Shown: positions 19,711-28,748 of the stretch, piece by piece
Numbering within the stretch: position 1 is the stretch's first letter
How the letters are laid out: each line of letters starts with the position of its first letter
From: Pseudomonas gregormendelii
GTDB taxonomy: Bacteria; Pseudomonadota; Gammaproteobacteria; Pseudomonadales; Pseudomonadaceae
DNA length: 64,000 bases
Assembly: GCF_017114825.1 (NCBI RefSeq)
Contig: NZ_JADEVO010000018.1
Span: 47,057-111,056 of the forward strand
Direction of reading: 5' to 3'
Program-made: the position numbers and the translations under genes
The notes under the pieces: model-generated
Told to the model about the DNA's origin: nothing
The model's input: only the letters and a program-made list of their open reading frames with translations
The model's database searches: none

Positions 19711-20470
19711 CGCAAATTACCTCAGTGTTTTATCAAGCCATTACATGGCCGGAGTTAATGGTGTTCAGCGGTCAAAGTGCACTCGGAAGTACGGCATACA
19801 AGCGCCGCCGTGCCGCGTACAGGCATATAAGTTCCGAGTGTCTAAATAAGTGCACTCAAGGTGTGCGTAACTAGGCTTTATTGTTATGGCTTGCCCTGTC
19901 ATGCAGCGGATCCTCGGCTCAGAGGACCTTCGTGCAAAGGTCTTGCGCGCTCGATGCCAGGCGAAAGGCCCGTAGATCAAGCGGTTGGGTGCTCAGGCGA
20001 GCACGTTTATAGGGGCGCAGCCTTGGCCTTTCAGGGGATAGCAGTGTGGCTTATCTCCAGTCCTTTCAGTGTTGCCCAAATGAGCGATTAGTTAGCGCTA
20101 GTTCATGTGACAACTTCGCTGCATGAATCCCTTATCTGCGTAAGTTATCTCGTACAACCTCACGGATAATCGTTACCGGTGGTATGAGCGACGCATTTGG
20201 ACATAGTTCCTGTCCGCCCATCGCGAAATCTGAAATTTCTTGAAATATAGAGAAAGATGGCACTGCTCTCATATTGATAGCACTTGCCGTCTCGCCCTTT
20301 ATATATAGGCGTATAATTGCCGGAGATAGTTTTGTGCCACTACAGAGAAAAATTTTCGGTGCCACTACTGAAAAAAAACGTCGACGTCGAGTGAAACAAA
20401 AGTTAGGGGAGAGTGCGCTGTATTTTTGACGCCAGAATGTCGGCGATTCGGTGAGGGATTGTCAGACGAT
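19711..20470 (-). promoter_or_regulatory. algD promoter region
   Basis: Gene-free 800 bp upstream of algD, more A+T-rich than the genes around it. It holds a 9-bp inverted repeat CACTCGGAA (19780-19788) / TTCCGAGTG (19832-19840). On the minus strand, GAACTT lies at 19834-19829 and GTACTT-N17-GCTGA at 19792-19765, both like the AlgU (sigma-22) -35 and -10 elements GAACTT and TCTGA but neither perfect. Farther out, GTGCCACTAC is repeated at 20334 and 20359. In P. aeruginosa such sequences upstream of algD bind AlgR, AmrZ and others; no site can be assigned here by eye. Confidence 0.55.
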
Positions 20471-20477
20471 CAAACGC

Positions 20478-20500
20478 CGGCGCACGGAGATCGTGCGCCG
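20478..20500 (-). terminator. Stem-loop after yaaA
   Basis: CGGCGCACG, five-base loop, CGTGCGCCG: a perfect 9-bp stem 10 bases after the yaaA stop. The following T-run is weak (GTTTGAT), so termination efficiency is uncertain. Confidence 0.5.
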
Positions 20501-20510
20501 AGCCGGTGCA

Positions 20511-21290
20511 TCACTCGGGAGCGTGATCGCGAAGGAATACCATGTTGTCCGGTTTAGACTGCTCGGCACTGAACCGATAGCCCTGGACGTCGAACTGCTT
20601 GAGCGCCAGCGGATCGTTGATGCGCTCTTCAATGACGAAGCGGCTCATCATTCCGCGGGCTTTTTTTGCGTAGAAACTGATGATCTTGTACTGGCCGTTT
20701 TTCAGGTCCTTGAACTCGGTATTAATGATGCGTGCGTTCAAGGCGCTGCGTTTGACGGCCGAAAAATACTCGTTGGAGGCCAGGTTCAGCAGCACGTCAT
20801 CGCCCTGGTCGGCCAAGGCTTCGTTCAACCATTCGCTGATGCGCGTGCCCCAGAAGGCATACAGGTCCTTGCCACGGGCGTTTGCCAGTTTGGTGCCCAT
20901 CTCCAGCCGGTACGGTTGCATCAGGTCCAGGGGGCGGAGCAGGCCGTACAGACCCGAGAGCATGCGCAAGTGTTCCTGGGCGTAATCGAAATCGGCTTCG
21001 ATGAAGGTTTGCGCGTTCAGCCCGGTGTAGACATCACCCTTGAAGGCCAGCAAGGCCTGTTTGGCGTTTTCCGGGGTGAATGCAGGCGTCCAGCTGCCAA
21101 AGCGCGCGGCATTGAGGCCGCCGATCTTGTCGGAGACGTGCATCAGCTCACTGATCTGCGCGGGCGTGAGGTCGCGCAATTGCTGGATCAGTTCCTGGGA
21201 ATGGTCGAGGTACTGCGGCTGGGTGAAGCGCTGGGTGGCCGGCGGTGTTTCGTAGTCGAGGGTCTTGGCGGGGGAAATCACCATCAGCAT
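20511..21290 (-). CDS. yaaA: Peroxide stress protein YaaA (DUF328/UPF0246)
   Basis: A 259-residue protein of the YaaA family, which limits intracellular free iron and DNA damage under hydrogen peroxide and has a DNA-binding fold. The N-terminal [12 protein letters not shown] signature and the Y-x-G-L-L-R-P-L-D block are intact, as is [10 protein letters not shown]. The ATG at 21290 has AAAGGAG 8 bases upstream; a longer open frame to 21380 lacks similarity and a ribosome site. Confidence 0.93.
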   Translation of the reverse strand: MLMVISPAKTLDYETPPATQRFTQPQYLDHSQELIQQLRDLTPAQISELMHVSDKIGGLNAARFGSWTPAFTPENAKQALLAFKGDVYTGLNAQTFIEADFDYAQEHLRMLSGLYGLLRPLDLMQPYRLEMGTKLANARGKDLYAFWGTRISEWLNEALADQGDDVLLNLASNEYFSAVKRSALNARIINTEFKDLKNGQYKIISFYAKKARGMMSRFVIEERINDPLALKQFDVQGYRFSAEQSKPDNMVFLRDHAPE

Positions 21291-21382
21291 GAAGTCGTCT
21301 CCTTTAATCGTGGGGGCGATTCTAGGGGGTTGTCTGCGTTGACTCCAGCTATGGGTGTGATAGGTGATCGGTGGTGTCATGG

Positions 21383-21487
21383 AAAAAGATCGCAGCCTCG
21401 TTTCACTTGGCAGCTCCTACGGATCGGGTTCACCGGGGATTGGGTGTGCTCCTGTAGGAGCTGCCGAAGGCTGCGATCTTTTGATCT
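21383..21487. repeat. Paired REP-type element (family A)
   Basis: Inverted pair between the divergent yaaA and deacetylase genes. The left arm carries the same TTTCACTTGG variant loop as the algD-alg8 copy, so these two copies may be closely related. Confidence 0.8.
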
Positions 21488-21532
21488 TCCCGATATATAG
21501 TGCCGCGCGGGTTTTGTTATGGAGACATCCCA

Positions 21533-22657
21533 TTGCGTATCGTTTTTCTGGCCCTCGCCTGCCTTTTAAGCCTCGGCGCCACAGCGGCACCCGGCGAGGT
21601 GGCGACGCTCGACCGCAGCACCTGGCCCGAACAGCTCGGCAACCCGACCCTGTTCGACGTCGCGTCGCGCGCCGAAATCCTCATGTTCGCGCGGGTGCTG
21701 CTGGCCAGTGAGTCCATGGACGACGCCAGCCTGACCCAACGCCTGGGCCTGCGCACGATCAATTCGGACGCCGTCCATCAACTGCGCGAGCGCCTGTGGC
21801 AGCGCCTGCTGGCCAACTACAACTTCGCCCAGCAAAGCTGCGATCAGGACGCCTCGTTCTGCTTTCTGGTAGAGGACATGGCGACGCTGCGCGAACAGGC
21901 CGCCAAGTTCCAGGTCAGCGATGACAGCTACTACATCAAATGGGCCGAACCGAGTCGCCTGTTCCACGCTCAGTACCTCGACGAACTCTTGCGCAAGGCT
22001 GCGCTGTTCCCGCAAACCACCAGCGAAGTCGATCGTTTTGGCGACTATGAGCGCAACGGCGAGGGCATGCACGACCGGCTGTTTCTGCTGACCTTCGACA
22101 GCGCCGCCAACGCGGTGCCGGACAATACCGCCTGGGTGACCGAGTACCTGCGCAAGTCGAACATCAGCGCCACGTTCTTCGTGCTGGGCAAGGACATTCA
22201 GGCGCGACTCGCCGAGCGTTCGGTGTCCAGCCTGCAAGCGACTTACTCACAACAGTGCATCGGCATGCAGGGTTGGGAGTTTCGCTCCCACAGCCACTGG
22301 CAGGACTGGCAGGACTCGGTAAGGCGCAGCGCCGACCTGGTCAAAAGCAAGCTGCCGGAAAACTACGTGCCGCTGTTTCGCCCGCCGGACGGCCAGCGTC
22401 GCGCGGACGCGGCAGCCTTCTTCAAGGCGCAGGGCCTGCAGGTGGCGCTGTGGGACATCGACGCCCAGGACGGCGCGGGCAAGCTCAAGGCCAATCAGGC
22501 CTCACAACGGGTGCTGACGCTGATGCTGCTGTGGCGCCACGGGGTGATCAATTTCAATGTGAAACAGGATGCAGTGAAAACTGCGCTGCCCTGGCTGATC
22601 ACGCAAACGGCGGCCAGCGGGATCGGTTGGGACGACTGTCAGGACGGTTTTCGCTGA
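21533..22657 (+). CDS. Polysaccharide deacetylase-like (NodB-fold) exported protein
   Basis: About 374 residues with a signal peptide (R-I-V-F-L-A-L-A..G-A-T-A-A). The C-terminal half has a NodB-like fold. Motif 1 is T-F-D-S-A where T-F-D-D-G is normal, so the metal-binding second Asp is missing; motif 2 is S-H-S-H; motif 3 F-R-P-P-D-G and motif 4 W-D-I-D are present. The N-terminal half is unassigned. I start at the TTG at 21533 because GGAGA lies 7 bases before it and it gives a good signal peptide; the ATG at 21500 would add 11 residues. Substrate unknown. Confidence 0.75.
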   Translation: MRIVFLALACLLSLGATAAPGEVATLDRSTWPEQLGNPTLFDVASRAEILMFARVLLASESMDDASLTQRLGLRTINSDAVHQLRERLWQRLLANYNFAQQSCDQDASFCFLVEDMATLREQAAKFQVSDDSYYIKWAEPSRLFHAQYLDELLRKAALFPQTTSEVDRFGDYERNGEGMHDRLFLLTFDSAANAVPDNTAWVTEYLRKSNISATFFVLGKDIQARLAERSVSSLQATYSQQCIGMQGWEFRSHSHWQDWQDSVRRSADLVKSKLPENYVPLFRPPDGQRRADAAAFFKAQGLQVALWDIDAQDGAGKLKANQASQRVLTLMLLWRHGVINFNVKQDAVKTALPWLITQTAASGIGWDDCQDGFR

Positions 22658-22994
22658 ACAGGACAAAAGCCCGTAAACATTGGGCGAGGGGCGAATTCTT
22701 GAGAGATTTCGATGCAGGCGGACTTCCGACTTTAACGGCACATTGCCTGCACGCCAAGGGCTTTTCGTCACTCTGAAAAATAAACTTCAAAAAAGCGTCA
22801 AAGTACTTTTTCCTGTCACCTGTTTTGGAGTATTACGAAGACAGACCGCCGAAACCTGCAACACAGGTGGCGTCTCCCAAGACCCAATTGTGTGTGCAGT
22901 TCACTTGATCCCTCGCAGGTGAATTCGGTGGCTACTTCGAGGCGCAGCACTGTCATGGTATTGCGTCGATTGGCTCCCACAAAGGTGACCGAGT
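22658..22994. other. 337-bp spacer before phoH, nothing recognised
   Basis: The stretch is less G+C-rich than the flanking genes and presumably holds the phoH promoter. I see no terminator hairpin with a T-run, RNA gene or repeat in it. Confidence 0.4.
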
Positions 22995-24389
22995 ATGGAT
23001 GATCACGGACGTAGTTCTTCCTCCAACCAGCCTATCCTTTATGTACTCGATACCAACGTATTGATTCACGATCCAAACGCACTGCTCAACTTCGAAGAAC
23101 ACCACGTCGCCATTCCAATGACCGTGCTTGAGGAGCTGGACAAGCTCAAGAGCGGGCATCACAGCGTGGCCGCGGAATGTCGCCAGGCGATTCGCCTGAT
23201 TGACAAGACACTGGGTGAAGCCAGCCCTGAAGACGTCGAACTGGGAGTACCGATCCAGCGGGGCAAAAGTGGGCCGAAGGGTCTGCTGTCAATTCTGATG
23301 AGCAAGCGGGCTGAGCCAAACATCATCCTGCCTGAACACCTGAACGACAACATCATCATCAACCAGCTGATCGACCTGCATGCGCGCGAGCCCAAGCTGC
23401 CAGTGGTGCTGGTCACCAAAGACATCAACATGCGCCTCAAGGCCCGGGCCTGTGGGATCGCATCCGAGGACTACAGCACTGACCAACTGGTCGACGATGT
23501 TTCGCTGCTGCCCAATGGTTACCACAACATGACCGGCTCCTTCTGGGATCTGGTGAAAAATGTCGAAACCCGCCAGGACCATGGCCGCACGTGGCATCAG
23601 GTGCGGATGATCGACAACTTGCCAGCGGTCCACATCAACGAGTTCATCATCGACGAGCAGGGCTTTGTAGGCTGGATCAAGGAGATCGACGAAGACAAGC
23701 TGCTGATTCTTGACCTGCACCAGGAACCCCTGTTGCACCAGGAAGCCTGGGGCCTGAAACCGCGTGACATCTACCAGAGCCTGGCGCTGTACGCCTTGCT
23801 CGATCCGGACATTCACCTGGTCAACCTGTCTGGCGCCGCTGGTTCCGGCAAGACCATTCTGGCGTTGGCCGCTGCGATCGAGCAGACCATGGTCAGCAAA
23901 CGCTATCGCCGCATCATCGCCACCCGCAGTGTGCAGGGCCTGGACCAGGAGATCGGTTTCCTGCCTGGCACCGAAGCGGAAAAAATGGAACCGTGGCTCG
24001 GCGCAATCACCGACAACCTCGAAGCCTTGCACATGGATGACGAAAACACCCATGGCAGCGTCGACTACATCCTCAGCAAAGTGCCGTTGCAGTTCAAATC
24101 CCTCAACTACATCCGGGGTCGCAGCTTCCAGCAAAGCCTGATTCTGATCGACGAATGCCAGAACCTCACGCCGCACCAGATGAAGACCATCATCACCCGT
24201 GCGGGCGCCGGTTCCAAAGTGGTGTGCCTGGGCAACCTGGCACAGATCGACACCCCTTACCTGTCCGCGACCAGCTCCGGGCTGACGTACCTGACCGAAC
24301 GCTTCAAAGACTTCCCCAATGGCGTGCACATCACCCTGCAAGGGGTGCCCCGTTCGATTCTGGCTGAATACGCAGAGACGCATTTGTAA
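22995..24389 (+). CDS. PhoH family protein, PIN domain plus ATPase (YlaK/PhoH2 type)
   Basis: A 464-residue fusion. Residues about 14-150 form a PIN ribonuclease-like domain (Y-V-L-D-T-N-V-L-I-H-D start with acidic residues). Residues about 250-460 form a PhoH ATPase with Walker A G-A-A-G-S-G-K-T and Walker B L-I-L-I-D-E-C-Q-N. PhoH2 proteins of this design act as ATP-dependent RNA helicase-nucleases in mycobacteria; whether that holds here is inference. It stands alone, followed by its own terminator. Confidence 0.92.
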   Translation: MDDHGRSSSSNQPILYVLDTNVLIHDPNALLNFEEHHVAIPMTVLEELDKLKSGHHSVAAECRQAIRLIDKTLGEASPEDVELGVPIQRGKSGPKGLLSILMSKRAEPNIILPEHLNDNIIINQLIDLHAREPKLPVVLVTKDINMRLKARACGIASEDYSTDQLVDDVSLLPNGYHNMTGSFWDLVKNVETRQDHGRTWHQVRMIDNLPAVHINEFIIDEQGFVGWIKEIDEDKLLILDLHQEPLLHQEAWGLKPRDIYQSLALYALLDPDIHLVNLSGAAGSGKTILALAAAIEQTMVSKRYRRIIATRSVQGLDQEIGFLPGTEAEKMEPWLGAITDNLEALHMDDENTHGSVDYILSKVPLQFKSLNYIRGRSFQQSLILIDECQNLTPHQMKTIITRAGAGSKVVCLGNLAQIDTPYLSATSSGLTYLTERFKDFPNGVHITLQGVPRSILAEYAETHL

Positions 24390-24403
24390 CCCCTCACCCA
24401 AAC

Positions 24404-24430
24404 CGGGCGGCCCTAAGCCGCCCGTTTTGT
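24404..24430 (+). terminator. Terminator of the phoH-like gene
   Basis: CGGGCGG-CCCTAAG-CCGCCCG followed by TTTTGTT, 15 bases after the stop codon. Confidence 0.8.
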
Positions 24431-24456
24431 TACCCGAATTTCGCGCCGAACGCCCC

Positions 24457-24539
24457 GTAGGAGCTGCCGAAGGCTGCGATCTTTTGATCTTGATTTTCAG
24501 ATTGAAGATCAAAAGATCGCAGCCTTCGGCAGCTCCTAC
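24457..24539. repeat. Paired REP-type element (family A)
   Basis: Inverted pair with a short AT-rich loop between the phoH-like gene and moaC. Confidence 0.8.
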
Positions 24540-24624
24540 GGTGTTTGGCGGCAGCCTTGCAATCTTGCGTGCGAAAAATTGACCCGCAGGTTTACAATCG
24601 CCACTCCTGATCAGGAGTAACCCC

Positions 24625-25098
24625 GTGCTGACTCATCTCGATTCCCAAGGTCGCGCCAACATGGTCGACGTCACTGAAAAAGCCGTGACCTTCCGTGAAG
24701 CGACCGCCCAGGCGCTGGTGCGCATGCTGCCCGAAACCCTGCAAATGATCGTCAGCGGCGGTCACCCCAAGGGTGATGTGTTTGCCGTGGCGCGCATTGC
24801 CGGCATTCAGGCGGCGAAGAAAACCAGCGATCTGATCCCGCTGTGCCATCCGCTGATGCTCACCGGCGTCAAGGTGGAGCTCAGTGCCGAGGGCGACGAC
24901 GCCGTGCGCATCGTCGCGCGCTGCAAGTTGTCCGGGCAGACCGGTGTCGAGATGGAGGCCCTGACGGCAGCCAGCGTCGCGGCACTGACGATCTATGACA
25001 TGTGCAAGGCGGTTGACCGTGGCATGACCATCGAAAGCGTTCGGCTGCTGGAAAAAGTCGGCGGCAAGAGCGGACATTTCCAGGCGGAGCCGACATGA
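24625..25098 (+). CDS. moaC: Cyclic pyranopterin monophosphate synthase MoaC
   Basis: A 157-residue cytosolic enzyme that, after MoaA, completes cyclic pyranopterin monophosphate, the first molybdenum-cofactor intermediate. Typical blocks are visible: M-V-D-V-T-E-K near 13, [18 protein letters not shown] near 50, I-P-L-C-H-P-L near 72, and E-M-E-A-L-T-A. TCAGGAGTAACCCC supplies the ribosome site. It overlaps moaD by four bases and heads moaCDE. Confidence 0.97.
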   Translation: MLTHLDSQGRANMVDVTEKAVTFREATAQALVRMLPETLQMIVSGGHPKGDVFAVARIAGIQAAKKTSDLIPLCHPLMLTGVKVELSAEGDDAVRIVARCKLSGQTGVEMEALTAASVAALTIYDMCKAVDRGMTIESVRLLEKVGGKSGHFQAEPT

Positions 25099-25337
25099 AC
25101 ATCACCGTGAAGTTTTTTGCCCGTTATCGTGAGGCGATGGGGGTCGATTCGCTGCAGGTCTCAGGGGATTTCGCCACTGTCGATGACGTGCGTGAATGTG
25201 TCGCCCGGCGCGACGGCGCGGTTGTGCTGACAGAGCAGAACCTGATGTGCGCCCGCAACGAAGACCTCTGCCAGCTTGATGAACCGCTGGTCGATGGCGA
25301 TGAAGTGGCGTTCTTTCCGACTGTGACCGGAGGCTGA
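25095..25337 (+). CDS. moaD: Molybdopterin synthase small subunit MoaD
   Basis: An 80-residue ubiquitin-fold sulfur carrier that ends in the required Gly-Gly (P-T-V-T-G-G), thiocarboxylated by MoeB and used by MoaE. It overlaps moaC by ATGA and ends four bases before moaE, so the three are translated together. Confidence 0.95.
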   Translation: MNITVKFFARYREAMGVDSLQVSGDFATVDDVRECVARRDGAVVLTEQNLMCARNEDLCQLDEPLVDGDEVAFFPTVTGG

Positions 25338-25340
25338 ACC

Positions 25341-25793
25341 ATGGCCATTCGCGTGCAGTGCGCGGCGTTCGATCCGGGTGCTGAAGTCAATGCCATGCAG
25401 GCTGCCAACGTGGGTGTGGGCGCAGTGGTGAGCTTTGTCGGCTACGTGCGCGACTTCAATGACGGGCTCGACGTGTCCGGGATGTTTCTTGAACACTACC
25501 CGGGCATGACCGAAAAGGCCTTGGGCAAGATTGCCCTGGAGGCTGAACAGCGCTGGCCACTGCTCAAGCTGGAAGTGCTGCACCGTATCGGCGCGCTGGA
25601 ACCGGGGGAGCCGATCGTCTTCGTCGGGGCCGCCAGTGCCCATCGCCAGGCGGCGTTCGACGCCTGCGCCTTTGTCATGGACTACCTCAAGACCCGTGCA
25701 CCGTTCTGGAAGAAAGAAAACACCAGCGACGGGCCGCGGTGGGTGGAAGGGCGGGACAGTGACCATGCGGCGGCGGATCGCTGGAAGCGGTAG
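25341..25793 (+). CDS. moaE: Molybdopterin synthase catalytic subunit MoaE
   Basis: A 150-residue enzyme that inserts two sulfurs into cyclic pyranopterin monophosphate using MoaD thiocarboxylate. Recognisable blocks: F-V-G-Y-V-R-D, L-E-H-Y-P-G-M-T-E, the H-R-I-G-x-L-x-x-G-E region, A-S-A-H-R-x-x-A-F, and the C-terminal K-T-x-x-P-F-W-K-K-E holding the catalytic Lys residues. It completes the moaCDE operon. Confidence 0.96.
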   Translation: MAIRVQCAAFDPGAEVNAMQAANVGVGAVVSFVGYVRDFNDGLDVSGMFLEHYPGMTEKALGKIALEAEQRWPLLKLEVLHRIGALEPGEPIVFVGAASAHRQAAFDACAFVMDYLKTRAPFWKKENTSDGPRWVEGRDSDHAAADRWKR

Positions 25794-25816
25794 ATCCTCG
25801 TCGTCCTCAGATACGC

Positions 25817-25908
25817 CATCGCGGGCAAGCCCGCTCCCACAGGTCTTGTGTTGCTTGCACAATGTGTGAGCGACGTTCATCCCTGTGGGAGCGGGCTCGC
25901 CCGCGAAG
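25817..25908. repeat. Paired REP-type element (family B)
   Basis: ATCGCGGGCAAGCCCGCTCC..ACAG faces CTGTGGGAGCGGGCTCGCCC..GCGA across a short loop, downstream of moaE. Confidence 0.8.
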
Positions 25909-26089
25909 AGGCCATCAGCTTCGCCAATGAATTCAGCTTGGCACTCCTCCCGACCACCGGCCGATCCCCCAATTGACGACCAGTACACAAAAGTCCAGTA
26001 TGGAATTATAAGTACAAAAAAGTCGTCCCCCCAGTTCCAGCTTTTTCTTCTGTCTTGCCAAACCAACAACAACCCGCGAGAGAACGAAT

Positions 26090-26866
26090 ATGAAGCAATT
26101 CCCCCTCATCACCGGTCTGGCCCTGAGCCTGTTGGCGTGCAGCTCTGTGTTCGCCGCCGAGAAAACCCTGCGCATCGGCATTGAAGCCGCCTACCCGCCG
26201 TTTGCCTCCAAGACCGACAAGGGCGAGATCGTCGGTTTCGACTACGACATCGGCAATGCCCTGTGCGCGCAGATGAAGGCCAAGTGCGTTTGGGTCGAAG
26301 GTGAGTTCGATGGCCTGATTCCTTCGCTGAAAGTGAAGAAAATCGACATGGCCCTGTCGTCTATGACCATCAACGAAGATCGCAAGAAGTCGGTGGATTT
26401 CACCCACAAGTACTACTTCACCTCTTCGCGCCTGGTGATGAAGGATGGCGCAGTCGTGGATGATCAGTACGCCAGCCTCAAAGGCAAGAACGTCGGCGTG
26501 CAGCGCGCCACCACCACTGACCGTTACGCCACCGAGGTGTTTGAACCCAAGGGCGTCAACGTCAAGCGCTACAGCAACAACGAAGAGATCTACATGGACC
26601 TGGCAGCCGGTCGCCTCGATGCGATCTTTGCCGACACCATCCCGCTCAGTGACTTCCTCTCGATGCCTCGCGGCAAGGGGTATGCGTTCGTTGGGCCAGA
26701 ACTCAAGGACCCGAAATATGTGGGCGAGGGCGCCGGGATTGCCGTGCGCAAAGGCAACACCGAACTGGTCAGCGAGCTGAACAGCGCCATCGACGGCATT
26801 CGCGCCAATGGCGAATACCTGAAGATTTCCGAGAAGTACTTCAAGTCGGATATTTACGGCGACTGA
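26090..26866 (+). CDS. Amino-acid ABC transporter periplasmic binding protein (basic amino-acid type)
   Basis: A 258-residue class 3 solute-binding protein with a signal peptide cut near [26 protein letters not shown] and [20 protein letters not shown] are the hallmarks of lysine/arginine/ornithine/histidine-type binding proteins. No permease or ATPase gene adjoins, so it is an orphan that must share a transporter encoded elsewhere, or act as a sensor ligand. The ribosome site is GAGAGAACGAAT. Confidence 0.88.
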   Translation: MKQFPLITGLALSLLACSSVFAAEKTLRIGIEAAYPPFASKTDKGEIVGFDYDIGNALCAQMKAKCVWVEGEFDGLIPSLKVKKIDMALSSMTINEDRKKSVDFTHKYYFTSSRLVMKDGAVVDDQYASLKGKNVGVQRATTTDRYATEVFEPKGVNVKRYSNNEEIYMDLAAGRLDAIFADTIPLSDFLSMPRGKGYAFVGPELKDPKYVGEGAGIAVRKGNTELVSELNSAIDGIRANGEYLKISEKYFKSDIYGD

Positions 26867-26879
26867 GCAAAAGCATCGC

Positions 26880-27252
26880 CAGCAGGCTGGCTCCCACAGT
26901 TTTGAATGCATTCCAGAGCGGTACAGCAGCCCGAGGCTCCCACAGTTGAGAGCATTTCAATGTGGGAGCCCGCAGGTTGGATCCCACAGTTTGAATGCAT
27001 CCCAGAGCGGTACAGCAGCCCGAGGCTCCCACAGTTGAGAGCATTTCAATGTGGGAGCCCGCAGGTTGGATCCCACAGTTTGAATGCATTCCAGAGCGGT
27101 ACAGCAGCCCGAGGCTCCCACAGTTGAGAGCATTTCAATGTGGGAGCCAGCAGGTTGGATCCCACAGTTTGAATGCATCCCAGAGCGGGACAGCAGTCCG
27201 AGGCTCCCACAGTTGAGTGCATTTCAATGTGGGAGCCAGCCTGCTGGCGATT
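26880..27252. repeat. Tandem array of four 89-bp units containing a REP-type palindrome (family B)
   Basis: GAATGCAT starts at 26904, 26993, 27082 and 27171, a constant 89-bp period, with only a few base differences between units (for example TTCC/TCCC, CCCGC/CCAGC). Each unit has a GTGGGAGCC..GGATCCCAC core. The array ends in complete family B ends (CAGCAGGCTGGCTCCCACAG at left, TGTGGGAGCCAGCCTGCTGG at right). There are no unique spacers, so it is not CRISPR. Recent tandem amplification of a REP unit is the simplest reading. Confidence 0.9.
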
Positions 27253-27413
27253 CGGTCGCAAGCACATGCACATCTGTGTAAGTAGCCCAAGTTAATCACT
27301 TCTTAACCGCCCTGTCGTTTATTCCCCGACATCTATTCCATGCGCCCCGGGGCTCTCCAAGCCAGGGGCCAGCGTGTAGACTTCCGGTCAATCGAATTCA
27401 GAAGGGAAACGCA

Positions 27414-27923
27414 ATGAGCGAGGAAACGATGCGGTTGGGCCGTGAGCGGCGCTACCTGGTATTGCTGGGCATCATCTGCCTGGCGCTGATCGGCGGCGCG
27501 CTGTACATGCAAATCGTCCTGGGCGAGGCGCCTTGCCCGCTGTGCATCCTGCAACGTTACGCATTGCTGCTGGTCGCGGTGTTTGCCTTCATTGGCGCGG
27601 CAATGAGCACCCGGCGCAGCATTACCATCCTGGAAACCCTGGTGGTGATCTGCGCGCTGGCCGGTGTGGCAGTGGCCGGGCATCACGTCTACACCCAGTT
27701 CTACCCGGCGGTCAGCTGCGGTATCGACGTACTGCAGCCGATTGTCGACGGGCTGCCGCTGGCGAAGATCTTCCCGCTGGGGTTCCAGGTCGACGGCTTC
27801 TGTTCCACCCCGTATCCACCGATCCTGGGGCTGTCCCTGGCCCAGTGGGCGCTGGTGGCGTTCGTGATGATCGTGGTGCTGGTGCCGGTGCTGACAGTGC
27901 GTAACCGCAGGGCGCTGCGCTAA
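27414..27923 (+). CDS. dsbB: Disulfide bond formation protein B
   Basis: A 169-residue inner-membrane protein with four helices. The first redox pair is in C-P-L-C (about residue 42); the second periplasmic loop has Cys near A-V-S-C-G and D-G-F-C-S. DsbB reoxidises DsbA and passes electrons to quinones. AAGGGAAACG precedes the ATG. The cytochrome o genes follow, after a terminator. Pseudomonas often has two DsbB proteins; which paralogue this is cannot be told. Confidence 0.92.
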   Translation: MSEETMRLGRERRYLVLLGIICLALIGGALYMQIVLGEAPCPLCILQRYALLLVAVFAFIGAAMSTRRSITILETLVVICALAGVAVAGHHVYTQFYPAVSCGIDVLQPIVDGLPLAKIFPLGFQVDGFCSTPYPPILGLSLAQWALVAFVMIVVLVPVLTVRNRRALR

Positions 27924-27953
27924 CTCGCCGCTGTTGCCAGGGTTGCTGAGACG

Positions 27954-27989
27954 CCCCGGCCTTCGTTGAGAAGGCCGGGGTATTTTTTT
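27954..27989 (+). terminator. Terminator of dsbB
   Basis: CCCCGGCCTT, seven-base loop, AAGGCCGGGG, then TATTTTTTTG. Confidence 0.88.
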
Positions 27990-28748
27990 GTGGGTAAAAA
28001 GCCTGTTTCAGCCCTGAAGTAAAAACAGCCTGATGTGTGACAGTCGAGGGTGCGACAGGTGTGCGACATGTTGTCACAGAGCAAGTGTCGCAGGGCGTTT
28101 CAAAGTGACTGATTGGCGCAGTTCTGCGCGACGAAATTGGCTCTAGTTTCAGGTACGCGCCGTACTACCGAAAAACCTCGAACAGGCAGTTTTAACAGGC
28201 CCTGGCGATTTGCCGGAGCCCTTGTCATATAGGGGCTACGGCGGGGTAGACCGAGGCTGAAAAGCCTTCGACACTGTCTGAACTGCGCCCGGTAGACCTA
28301 CTATTTTTGGTGTTTTTGTTGAGAATTATTTTCGATACCATGGCGCACTTTTGCGAAAATCATGAATGATTGTTGCCGGAATGGATAAAAATTATTTCGG
28401 GATAAGACATGGTTTATAAAACGTTACATATCTACAATCGCCACCACTGAATTCCCGGCACTGCTCACCCCAGAGCAGAACAGGGCGTCGAGAAGCTCCA
28501 GAGCTTCGTGCGACTCCCCAGGTGTCGGTGCCTTCCAATTATCCGCACCAAATGGAATTGGTCTGTAACAAGGCCTTTGACCACGAATTCGAATAAGAAC
28601 TCACCGCTGGCCCAGGATTTGTCGAACAGCGTCTGACGCGCGACGGGCAGCCCTTATTCAATCCAAGAAAAATGCCAACCCTTGGCAGGGTGAAGTGTTG
28701 GCGATCAAAACCCAACTGCATTGCGCAAGCTGCTTTAGAGGTCGTGAG
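27990..28748 (+). promoter_or_regulatory. Long leader region of the cyo operon
   Basis: A 760-bp stretch with no convincing gene. The first part repeats GTGCGACA-like motifs (about 28048-28075). An A+T-rich block at 28310-28440 (TTGAGAATTATTTTCGATAC) is the most promoter-like part. In Pseudomonas cyo is regulated by oxygen, carbon source (Crc/Hfq) and iron; I cannot assign specific sites. A small RNA or leader peptide here is not excluded. Confidence 0.45.

Noticed and set aside
26880..27252. CRISPR array
   Set aside because: The units are contiguous and near-identical over all 89 bp, with no unique spacers and no cas genes.
26904..27281. Open frames encoding 65-75-residue repeated peptides over the 89-bp array, on both strands
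   Set aside because: They arise from the tandem DNA repeat; the period of 89 shifts frame between units, and there are no ribosome sites.
28315..28340. Fur box in the cyoA leader
   Set aside because: The A+T-rich TTGAGAATTATTTTCGATAC shares too few positions with the 19-bp Fur consensus to call.
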